A stretch of 64,000 nucleotides of DNA from Mytilus californianus (lineage: Eukaryota > Mollusca > Bivalvia > Mytilida > Mytilidae): NCBI RefSeq assembly GCF_021869535.1, contig NW_026262734.1, positions 80,352,339 to 80,416,338 of the forward strand. Direction: 5' to 3'. Below the pieces are notes generated by a model. It was not told where the DNA came from. It saw only the letters and a list, made by a program, of their open reading frames with translations, and did not search any database. The position numbers were made by a program, and so were the translations under genes. The stretch's first letter is position 1, and each line of letters begins with the position of its first letter. This document shows positions 55,501 through 64,000 of this stretch, piece after piece.

Positions 55501-58500
55501 AAAGGGGGGATTTTCCAGTTTTCGGACAAAAACTCAAAAATGCTTTCAGCAATTCTAATGAAACTTTGGTGAATTGTTTGTATGTATTGATGAAAGCTCC
55601 CTTTAGAATTTTATAAATTTTACATTTTACATTTCTGAGTTATGGGGTTTTATTCATTAAAAAAAGGGGTGATTTTCCAGTTTTCGGACAATAACTCAAA
55701 AATGCTGTCACCAATTCTCATGAAACTTTGGTGAAATGTTTATATCTATTGATGTAAGCTCCCTTTTTATTTTCATAAATTTCTAATATGACATTGAGAA
55801 TTAATTGAACTTTATTTGTTTATAGTCTGACAACAGATTTACTAAGTATTGCACAACAGCAAGAAATCTTTAATTGAATATAAATTCAATTCATATAAAC
55901 AATTTCAAGATCTTTGACTACATTTATTCAGAAACCTATAATATGTCAAATATTTAATTACAATCCAAATTCGGACCTGAATCAAGCTTGAATATTGTGT
56001 CCATTTTTGTCCCAACTGTTCAGGGTTGGACCTCTGCGGGCGTATCTAGCTGCGCTCAGCGAAGCAGTTTATTTTATATACATATACAATATTGTTTAAC
56101 GAAACAGCAAGTATTTTTTTCACACAACATTTATTCCCTTTGACAAATGGTTAATGATCTGTGAAGACTTTAACAAGTTTATTAAAAAATGTTATTTTTT
56201 TATCTATTTGTATATCGATCGTATTCCTTGCTCTCGGGCTAGTACTGATAGGCTTGTTGGAAGTTTTTATCGTTTTTATGTTATAATGTACATCAGGCTT
56301 TGACAGTTTGGCTTGTTACATTGTATATATATTTAGCAAGTTTAAAAAGTTCACCATTTACAGTTAAATGGGAAACTGGAAACAATTGAAGAGAAGTGGC
56401 AGCAGATAAGTGAAAGTTTGTTCTTTCTCCCCTTAAGTCCAAAGACCTGGGGTATGGGAGAAAACTCTACAAGTGCAATCTTTTTTTCAGTGCTGTGTAC
56501 TGTGTACTGTTAAAGACATATAAATGTGTACAGTTTTTGTGGTTATGAATAATTTGATGACTTTTCATTTCTGAGAAATCTTAATCATTATTCATAAACA
56601 GATATTAAAATTAAGTGTCGTTTTTTTCTTATATACATGTGCATGTACATATATATATATATATATATATGTAGGACAGCAATAACAATGTTCAAATTTT
56701 AATTTTCCTGGCAGAAAATTGGAAGTAAAATCTTGACACCTCCTTCACTAACTCCTTTAAGAAAATCTTTATTTTTTCTACGATGTATGTCCTACATGTA
56801 TAATTTACATTCTAACTGAATAAATATTTTTCAGCTGTCGAACATTGGGATACCTCCTGACCAAGTAACATGGAACAGAGTGACGATGACGTCAGATAGA
56901 TGGATTGCCATTCGACACTGCAACAAGGAGGATTCTTCATCTATGGTAAAACAAAAATTGAAGTAAAATTTTCACCATATTGAAGAGTTTAAATTTTATT
57001 AGGGATGACTTGCATTCCCACTTAAAATATTATTTGTAAACACCACACCAAATGGTGAACAAATTATAACATGTAGGTTGAGTCACCTGAAATAATTTGT
57101 TGGTTTTTGTGGGTTTTTTTTTTTCTCAGACGCATTTTATGTAATTCTTATAACAAATGTATAACTTTTTAAAAAAATTTGCTGAAACAGATTTAAGTGG
57201 ACAATTTTTTAATCGCTGACCTGCCATCTCTTATTATAAACAATTAAGACTTTGAAATGTGCCAATGAATTATAAAGCCAATGTGTTATAAATTCAGTGT
57301 CCCAATTTTATTTTATTCCACTCTAAAAAAAAACTAGGGAAACCTCTACTTCATTATTGCATCATTTTACTGATGATGAGTGTAATATTAAATTGGACTA
57401 TCATCTTACATTATATATCTCTTCAAACATGTTAAATGTACTTCATATAATGGATCCTATTCTTTTATATACATGCTCAATAAACTTACTAATGGGTCAA
57501 TGTATAGTCACAGTCGAATACACTTAATTGATGATATGGCCTAATGTTTTGAAAGTTGTGTTAAACACCAATAATCAATCAATCAATCATTATATACTCT
57601 AGGTTTTTGTATTTCCTAAGAAATATGCCATGCAGTATTGTTTCCAACTTTCAAATTACTGATAACCATTTTGAAGTACTATAGTGTGCTTTTAACAATA
57701 TGTAAATCTATCAAAACTAAATCAGTACTTTTGATTACTTATAGTTATTTTCTATTTAGAAATTGTTTATTTATTCATATTTTATATGGCAAACATAAGA
57801 ATTGAAATAATTTAGTGAATCAGCACTTTTTAAAACAAATTAGACAAGTCCATGAATTTTTGACTCAAGAAATTACAACTGGACTCACAATTTTCTGAAT
57901 TCTTGAATCAAAAATGGCATCAAGGTTCAGTTTAATCACTATTCCATTAAAACAAATTAAGACAAATCTGATGAACATGAAGGAATATAAAATTTCTAAA
58001 TTTAGTTTTTTTTTTCAATTTGTCTTGATATTACAACCTTATCATTAATCATGAAAAAGGTACTGATCTTGTATTTTTTTACCACAACTTTTGACTCATC
58101 AGGTCTAAAAAGATGGAGTCCCTCAGTTACACATGTAAAAAACACTAAATGTTCTGTGCATTTGTACAATGTATTGGAGAAAAAACCTATGTTGGACTTT
58201 TTCTATAGTATATATTCTAAATATACCTTATAAAATCATTAATTAGAATTTACCCATTAGTGTTATTGAGAGAGAGTAAAATATCTATCTCATCAACATA
58301 AAAACAGATTTTATCAGACTAGAAAATGTGACAGAAGTGGTTTTTCAAATTAAGTGAAAATTGAGATAATTTGATTATCATCGCTGCAGTAGCCAGCTAA
58401 CTATTTCCTGTATGTAATAACATGGGAAGGTTTATTTTTCTACATTTATTGTCAACATCCTATTGTGATTTTATTAAATCTTCCTCTATAACATGCATAA

Positions 58501-61500
58501 TTTTACAGTAAAATCTGTTTTGTTTTTTAATTTTTTATTTAGGATGTAATATAAGTATAAGGTTGGCTTGATATGTTTTCAACTTCACTTAATATTTTGT
58601 TACCCTTGTAACTTGTTTCTAGACTATGCATTAACAACATAAGCTCACCAACTCCTTAATTTTTAGTTTAAAAAGATAGACCTTATATAAATATTTCGAA
58701 TTGAAATTCTAGTAAAATACTTTGAATTTCTTGATAAATAGTAAAATGGGTAATTTCAAACAGATTCATCTTTCATTTCATCCCATGATATTTCATTACT
58801 CTTATTTGTTGTTATCTTTTAATTTTAAAAGCAAATATTCTTTAAAAGGATAAGTCTTATTATTTACAAGCATTCCTTTGTTACTATTACAGTACAATTT
58901 TGTTTATCAAAATTATTAATCTGGATTTATTGTTTTATTATGAATTATTAAGTTTACTCTGTACATATTTTTTTCTTTCTCACAGTTAATATGCTTTACT
59001 AAGTCACCTTAAAAATCACAAAATAAACCATATGTTAAACTCTTTCAATGGTTCATTTAAATTTTTATGCTCATGAAATACTTATAGACAGAATCCTTTC
59101 AAAAACTGTTCAGGTAACAGCATAAACCGTGTCATATTTTAAGTTGGAGTTGGAAATAAGGTCAAATTCGGCTTAAAAGATGATGATCGAATGCCATCCA
59201 AACATCTGGACTTCAACATTTCAGTTTCAGTAAAATTCTGTTGACCATAAGGATTTACCAAGCAGGACTAGATAAACCCAATAAGATGAAATTTTGGCAT
59301 AATTTTTGGTTTCTGGATATTATCTTTTGAACCATACGCCCAACTTTCACTAAACTTGGTTTGGGAGAACAACATGGAATTTCACAGCAGCTATTGGTTC
59401 ATAGACAAAAATTTGGGTGAAATTTCGATTTCCAGATATCTTTTGAACCATGTGTCTTACTTTTACTAAACTTGATTTGGTAATGCCCCAAAAGATGGTA
59501 GTAAAGATCTCAATTGATTTTGAGGTCAATAGGTGAAAGGTCACAGTAAAAGTAGCCATTGATAGGGGGAAATATTAGGTTTCCAGGCAATATCTGTTAA
59601 AGCACATGTCCAATTTCACCAAACTTAGTTAGAGTATACCTTATGGACTTGATGGAAAGAACAAGAAAAAGATTATTAGGTCAGTATAGGTCAAGGTTAC
59701 AGTACTAAATAGACTGAAATTTTTGGAGGACAATATCTTTCAGCCTTAAATCCGGTCTTTTACCTATATTTTGTTGGTAATGAATCTTTGTGTGAAAAAT
59801 ACACAGTACACACAGAATGATTCCGTTGTAATTTACTCTTGCTGGTACTGTGGATTCATTATTATTCAAGGGGTACTAATATGAAGGGTATAGGTAAATC
59901 GCCATTTTAAATGTTCAAATGAGGTAAATTTTTGTAGGTTTATATAAAAAAGATGATATGGTATGATTGTCAATGAGACAACTCGCCACAAGAGACCAAA
60001 TGACACAGAAATTAACAACTATAGGTCACTGTACGGCCTTCAACAATGAGCAAAGCCCATACCGCACAGTCAGCTATAAAAGGCCCCGAAATGACAATGT
60101 AAAACAATTCAAACGAGAAAACTAACGGCCTAATTTATGTTGTATGCACATGTACATGAAATCAAATATCCACTAAAATACAGTTTTATCTCAATCATCA
60201 AAAACTGGTACCCACGAAAATAAATTCATCAACAGAAATCTCCCTGAAACAGAGTGGTTGCTGATGATTTTGAGTAACAACACACTGATTAATTACCCTG
60301 ACATCAGTGTATGTAATACCAATGGAATTTATAGAAAGATGTTTCCAAATGAATCACTCACAATCACTAGTATTCAAGGTGAAAAATCACTACCATGAGT
60401 GGTTTTTGACTGAACCATCCTGTGTGTACCCACTTTGAATATACCTAACACTGACAATATTTATTACATTTTTAGGTGACAGTACTAAATCCTAAGGAGG
60501 GCAGTATATCATATGTAGGACAGACCACAGCAGACTCAGTACAGATCAACCCCACTGAACCAGTCATAGCATTAAAAGGTAACAGCTCAAGTGACCTATG
60601 TATTTAAACCGCAATTTGTATTTATGCTTTATATTTTAAAGATTTTTTACCACCCTTGGTTTTCATTCTGTGGTGAACCCTGATATATATAGATTTTTCA
60701 AGATCCAAGATTAAAGCCATACATGTTTTTAATTCCACACTAGCTGGAATAAAATGGGTATACATATTTCTAAAATATATAGATCTGTGCCTTTATACTT
60801 TTACGATGAACATGATCATAAGTGGTTTGTTTTTAAAGGCCGAGCCTTAATGCCTTTAATGGTATCAACCAATAGCCATTTCGTTTCTACGTGGGGGTAA
60901 ATACGTCATCATAACAATCCCGAAAAGTGGAATTCTTTCTTCTTCTATTTGTAATATTCTGTGGTTTTTTTTCTAATTGCAGCTGGAATACGATTTGAAG
61001 TATTTAATTTTAATACAAAACAGTTAATAAGTAAAACAAAACTGCATGATCCTGTAGTATACTGGACATGGCTGAACACAGAGGTCATTGCTATGGTTAC
61101 AGAAACCCTGGTATATCATTGGCCAATATGGGAAGGTATGTTAATATAATGTACTATACATAAACACGATTATCAAAGATTATGTACAGCACGACAAACC
61201 ACACTAACAACCAACACCCCACTTGTTTATGATCCAGAAGTAAATTTTGTAAAAAAAAAATCCTGTTTATCCATATTTTACTTATAAATGGACTTAGTTT
61301 TTCTGCCAGTTAACATTACATTCACTCTGTGGTTAAAGTTTTTAAAATTTAAATAACTTTCTTAAACTATCCTGGATTTGTACCAAACTTGAACAGAAGC
61401 TTGTTTATGATCAAAAGCTAGTATCTAGAAGAAAATTTTATAAAAAATTATTTCCTGTTTTTCCGTATATTACTTATAAATGGACTTAGTTTTTCTTCCT

Positions 61501-62628
61501 GTTAACATTACATACAGTCTGCAGTTAAAGTTTTTAAATAGATATAAGAAGATGTGGTATGAGTGCCAATGAGACAACTCTCCATCCAAGTCAAAATTTA
61601 TAAAAGTAAACCATTATAGTTCACAGTACGGTCTTCAACACAGAGCCTTGGCTCACACCGAACAGTAAGCTATAAAGGGCCCCAAAAATTACTAGTGTAA
61701 AACCATTCAAACAGGAAAACCAACGGTCTAATCTATATAAAAAACGAGAAACGAGAACCACATCAACAAACGACACTACTGAACATCAGATTCCTGACTT
61801 AGGACAGGTGCAAACAAATGCAGCGGGTTGAAACGTTTTAATGGTACCAAACCTTCACCCTTTTTCTGAAACAATAGTGTAACATCACAACATAGAAAGA
61901 CACACTATAAAATATCAACTGAAATAGCTTAACTCAATCAAAGGACATATTAACACCAGTGAACAAACACTGAACAAATAAATTTGACCTATGATACAAT
62001 GTAAATACAAAATAAATAAATTAAGGGAAGAATAATAAAAGTAACATGTAATAACGGTATGAAATGTTCAACAATTTAAGAAAAACAATATGCTCGAACA
62101 AAAATATCAGTCATTTGCAATAACTTTAAACACAGGTAAATGAAAATAATTTTGTTGTTAGGTATACGTGTACAGTTCCAATAGAGAAAGGAAATATTTT
62201 TACAAAATAAATAATTTCGATGTTCATGGTTAAGAAGTGAAAAATTATAGTAATACCAAACACTTATCAAAGCTAAACATTTATTAGATTCATAACATCC
62301 TGGATTTTTACCAAACTTGGACAGAAGCTTCTTACAATCAAAAGATTACAACAGCAAAAGTAGACGAGACACTGGGTTCCGCGGAACCCTTATAAATTTT
62401 TTTTCTTGGAAGACTCAACTAATTTTATCATATCAAGCATTTGCTTACATTTCCTAGTATTAAATAAAATTGATATATCATGTATATTGATAATATAACA
62501 TTCTATTTTTAGATTGTGCTCCTGAAAAAATGTTTTTAAGACATCAAAGACTGGAATTTACAGAAATAATAAGTTACAAGGCAGATCCCAGTTTAAAATG
62601 GCTGGCTGTTACTGGTTTGATGCCTGAG
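52476..62628 (+). CDS. Divergent clathrin heavy chain paralogue, N-terminal exons (continues past the window)
   Basis: Clathrin heavy chain forms the triskelion coat; its N-terminal seven-bladed propeller binds adaptor clathrin-box peptides. Five exons join in frame: 52476-52529, 56835-56945, 60476-60578, 60983-61135 and 62513-62628, giving 179 aa that cover roughly the first 173 residues of the human protein. Diagnostic segments are HELIQLSNIGIPPDQVTW, VTMTSDRWIAIRH, TTADSVQINPTEPVIALKAG, VVYWTWLNTEVIAMVTETLV, YHWPIWE and SYKADPSLKWLAVTGL. Metazoan clathrin heavy chain is almost invariant, yet this copy differs at about half of positions, so it is a paralogue and not the main gene. With the human sequence recalled from memory, groove residues Thr87, Gln89 and Lys98 correspond to Arg, Glu and Leu, while Ile80, Phe91 and Lys96 are kept. 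No stop or frameshift was seen; intron 5 runs past the window end. Confidence 0.9.
53163..53475 (+). pseudogene. Decayed LINE ORF2 C-terminal fragment
   Basis: With frameshifts, this reads an ETGRY-like (KLGDTKK) stretch, then NEHFMLECPLYANEHQQMTN and NNWQTFYWLFNNEDK, the same C-terminal zinc-binding region as at 33602-34030. It lies in intron 1 of the clathrin-like gene. Confidence 0.65.
53476..55110. other. Clathrin-like intron 1 sequence
   Basis: No coding signal was found. A reverse-strand scrap of the D-type repeat lies at about 54740-54800 (TTGGTCTCTGGTGGATAGTT, CATTGGCAATCATACCACAT). The rest is AT-rich. Confidence 0.5.
55111..56066 (-). mobile_element. Hairpin-ended element E6, minus orientation
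   Basis: Read on the minus strand, it starts near 56066 with GCTTCGCTGAGCGCAGC and ATACGCCCGCA (56045-56035), then the rest of module A. The core is a four-copy 161-bp array (55200-55790), then a GACGGACAGACGGACGGACA tract. The 3' stem-loop (55133-55111) reads ATACGTCCCGTAAACAGGCG TAT. Its right arm (GGCGTAT) fits this element's own 5' variant, not the GGTCGTAT of the other copies. It lies antisense to the plus-strand clathrin-like gene. Confidence 0.72.
55200..55790 (-). repeat. 161-bp tandem array
   Basis: GTGAATTGTTTATATCTATT (or near variants) recurs at 55247, 55408, 55569 and 55731, and the full unit also contains GGGATTTTCCAGTTTT and GAGCTCCCTTT. It forms the core of element E6. Confidence 0.9.
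56649..56671. repeat. (TA)n microsatellite
   Basis: A short TA run in clathrin-like intron 1, preceded by ACATGTGCATGTACATATAT. Confidence 0.9.
56835..56945 (+). CDS. Clathrin-like gene exon 2
   Basis: 37 codons, phase 0, encoding LSNIGIPPDQVTWNRVTMTS through KEDSSSM. Acceptor TTTTTCAG, donor GTAAAA. Confidence 0.9.
57500..57595 (+). mobile_element. SINE/LINE 3' tail fragment
   Basis: AAAGTTGTGTTAAACACCAA followed by (ATCA)n (TAATCAATCAATCAATCAT). A GTTAAACACCA-(ATCA)n end is typical for bivalve retroposons; only the tail is recognisable. Confidence 0.55.
57600..59140. other. Clathrin-like intron 2 sequence
   Basis: AT-rich, with no coding signal and no recognised repeat. The 60-codon frame at 58051-58233 has no features. 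Confidence 0.5.
59270..59780 (+). repeat. Degenerate ~120-150-bp tandem repeat
   Basis: The words TTTCTGGATATTATCTTTTG, AACCATACGCCCAACTTTCA and CTAAACTTGGTTTGG recur with drift about three to four times (near 59310, 59430, 59580 and 59700). They are similar in style to the cores of the hairpin-ended elements, but no terminal hairpin was identified. Confidence 0.6.
59848..60238 (+). mobile_element. MITE (as at 34230) split by a D-type repeat
   Basis: The left half starts TACTGTGGATTCATT and runs to about 59945. The right half resumes with ATGAAATCAAATATCCACTA near 60155 and ends GGTACCCACGAAAATAAATT CATC. The insertion between is the D-type repeat at 59946-60140. Confidence 0.7.
59946..60140 (+). 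repeat. D-type dispersed repeat nested in a MITE
   Basis: AAGATGATATGGTATGATTG, CAATGAGACAACTCGCCACA, CTATAGGTCACTGTACGGCC and AAACTAACGGCCTAATTTAT: a variant of the family at 36655 and 61535. Confidence 0.8.
60476..60578 (+). CDS. Clathrin-like gene exon 3
   Basis: 103 nt encoding VTVLNPKEGSISYVGQTTAD and SVQINPTEPVIALK, ending in phase 1 before GTAACA. The ADS..INP....VIALK spacing is the clathrin signature. Confidence 0.9.
60983..61135 (+). CDS. Clathrin-like gene exon 4
   Basis: 153 nt encoding GIRFEVFNFNTKQLISKTKL and VVYWTWLNTEVIAMVTETLV then YHWPIWE. Acceptor AATTGCAG, donor GTATGT, both phase 1. Confidence 0.92.
61205..62340 (+). repeat. ~190-bp tandem repeat interrupted by a dispersed element
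   Basis: A unit with CTGGATTTGTACCAAACTTG, AACAGAAGCTTGTTTATGAT and TTACTTATAAATGGACTTAG occurs about two and a half times (61205-61530, and again at 62297-62340). The D-type repeat at 61535-62010 and its flank split the array. The stretch lies in clathrin-like intron 4. Confidence 0.7.
61535..62010 (+). repeat. D-type dispersed repeat, long copy
   Basis: Same family and nearly same length as 41640-42116 but in the opposite orientation. It contains AGAAGATGTGGTATGAGTGC, CTTGGCTCACACCGAACAGT, CAGGAAAACCAACGGTCTAA, GACAGGTGCAAACAAATGCA and TGAAACAATAGTGTAACATC. Confidence 0.85.
62374..62389. repeat. Perfect 16-bp palindrome
   Basis: GGGTTCCGCGGAACCC is a perfect, GC-rich dyad in AT-rich intron sequence, preceded by GACGAGACACT and followed by TTATAAATTTTTTTT. 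It resembles the stem-loop ends of the hairpin-ended elements and may be a relic of one. Confidence 0.8.
62513..62628 (+). CDS. Clathrin-like gene exon 5
   Basis: 116 nt encoding DCAPEKMFLRHQRLEFTEII and SYKADPSLKWLAVTGLMPE, ending in phase 0 before GTTTGT. No further exon could be found before 64000. Confidence 0.9.
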
Positions 62629-62669
62629 GTTTGTCACAATAAGTGAACTTTGCCAAGCAATTTAGTTAA

Positions 62670-63059
62670 GGATGTACTTAGGTGAAATTTAAAAAAAATC
62701 TAGAATTTAAAATTGATACTTTAAGTGAGAAGAGCATTAGTTAAGGAACAAAATAAGCAAAAATTATTGATAGGTTATAGGGCTCCTTTCCGAGATATTT
62801 AATTTTTTTTAAATGGCGGGAAAAGGCTGACTTAGACTTTTACCTTATATTTGCATTAGTATATTGAGTCTCAAATTGAAAGAAAATAAATCTAGAATCT
62901 GCTTAAATTTTGGTAAATGACTTTTTATGAGCTATTGAAGTCTTATATGAAAAGAAAAACGGGTGTTATGGGGCAAAATCTTTTACCCTGTATCGTAGGA
63001 AAAAAACCAAGGAGTCCAAACATCTGACAAAAATTCCTAAACCTGACCTAAGTACATCC
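62670..63059. mobile_element. MITE with TTAA target duplication
   Basis: The ends GGATGTACTTAGGT and ACCTAAGTACATCC are exact inverted repeats, with TTAA on both sides (62666-62669, 63060-63063). Length 390 bp, no coding sequence. It is located 41 bp after clathrin-like exon 5. Confidence 0.88.
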
Positions 63060-63357
63060 TTAATCATATTTCTAGTACTATATTAACTTTCTCTTTGAGG
63101 ACTAAAAACGGGAAAGAAGACACCAATGGGTCACCCAAATCATAATGGGTTTGTAAAATTTTAGAGAAGATGACATCCATTTTACCATCAAGAACCCTTG
63201 GTTCAATAGGTTCGTGTAAGCAGTAACCCTTTGAAAGTTATAATAGGAAACACAAGTTCCTGGAATATCCTATCAATTGGGTAATATTTACTCCATATAC
63301 AGGTGCTGTCAGAATGTTGTAACAATAAACTGACAGCATATGTTTAACATCATTTTT

Positions 63358-63948
63358 TAAAGGAGTAGGGGCATTAAGGCCTGGTTTTGGCCCAAGAATA
63401 TAAAATGTTTGACAACTATAATTTCAAATTGGCACATAATGTTTGGAAATGCATAGGGTCAAGATATATAAATGAAAAACAGAAAGATTTTTATCTGATG
63501 ACGTCACAATTACGTCATTATACGTATCGTTTTCACAATAACGATGAAAAGTACAGAATTTAAGCAGTTTTCCATCGTTATTTCCATTGTGAAAACATCG
63601 TGCACAGCCAAGAAACAACTAAATAATTTAAGACAAGCTTTATTATAACTATTGACATAATCTTACCAAATATAAAGTTGTTTCATGGGTGCGCACATAC
63701 TTTTCCAATCTAAAATATACTTAAAATTTGATGAAAAACAAGGAAAATCAAGAAATTTTACAAAATATGCAAATTTTGTCGTGGTTTGTTGCCATGGTAA
63801 CTCGTTCAATGTGAAATTTGTTTTTATTTTCTGAATACCTTAAACCTTAGTATAATTTAGATAAAAATTTAAGAATATGTATGATAACTTTTAAATTTGC
63901 AGTAATATTAGGGCCAAATAAGGGCCTTATTGCCTCTACTCCTTTTCA
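63358..63948. mobile_element. TIR element, about 590 bp
   Basis: AAAGGAGTAGGGGCATTAAG (GCC) at the left is mirrored by GGCCTTATTGCCTCTACTCC TTT at the right, giving about 30 bp of imperfect inverted repeat. The interior includes GATGACGTCACAATTACGTC and a short palindromic stretch CGTTTTCACAATAACGATG... near 63528-63600. The target duplication is unclear. Confidence 0.65.
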
Positions 63949-64000
63949 AATATCTGATTCCAATAGAAAATATTTAGAATTTCATTTTTTTTATTTCACT

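Noticed and set aside
63060-64000. Sixth exon of the clathrin-like gene
   Set aside because: I looked for the expected continuation of the propeller after the LAVTGL segment and found no matching frame with splice sites; it must lie beyond the window.

Overview
This is a eukaryotic, AT-rich and extremely repeat-laden genomic window. It is most likely from a bivalve mollusc, and probably a mussel (Mytilus). The evidence is two intron-rich animal genes plus several dispersed repeats that I recognise from memory as typical of mussel genomes, such as modules containing GTGCCAATGAGACAACTCT and a tRNA-derived SINE.  Three protein-coding genes can be supported by splice reconstruction. (1) On the minus strand, 24941-52161 is a complete six-exon SBDS gene, a 60S ribosome maturation factor of 251 aa, with introns up to 10.8 kb. 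(2) On the plus strand, from 52476 to beyond the window end, are the first five exons of a divergent clathrin heavy chain paralogue (179 aa seen, the start of the N-terminal beta-propeller). It lies head-to-head with SBDS across a 314-bp gap that carries an ETS-type CCGGAAGT site, so a shared bidirectional promoter is likely. (3) On the minus strand, 7598-9351 is a two-exon gene of 340 aa: a permuted NlpC/P60 (LRAT-like) His...Cys domain followed by about six membrane segments.  Layout: 1-7.6 kb has no recognised gene, only repeat scraps and a duplicated pseudo-coding segment. 7.6-9.4 kb is gene 3. 10.6-12.6 kb is a period-20 minisatellite. 14-18.5 kb holds three TIR-bearing DNA elements with matching target-site duplications (TA, TTAA, TTA). 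18.7-22.9 kb is a 31-bp satellite split by an internally deleted LINE. 23.2-24.7 kb holds a SINE, a hairpin-ended element and a T-rich array. 24.9-52.2 kb is SBDS, whose introns are filled with nested mobile elements. 52.5-64 kb is the clathrin-like gene, with repeat-filled introns.  The most unusual signal is a set of element families with one shared architecture. A short 5' terminal motif is followed by tandem-repeat cores (units of about 120-165 bp), a GAC/GACA-rich tract, and a 3' terminal stem-loop whose right arm is complementary to the 5' motif. The 5' motif and the 3' arm co-vary between families (for example ATACGACCGCA with TGCGGTCGTAT, AGTCCCCTACC with GGTAGGGGACT, GATACCCCCAC with GCGGGGTATA). 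Interrupted host repeats on both sides define whole units and show insertions nested up to three deep. Every copy in an intron is antisense to its host gene. Non-autonomous Helitron2/Helentron-like rolling-circle elements are the best candidate explanation.
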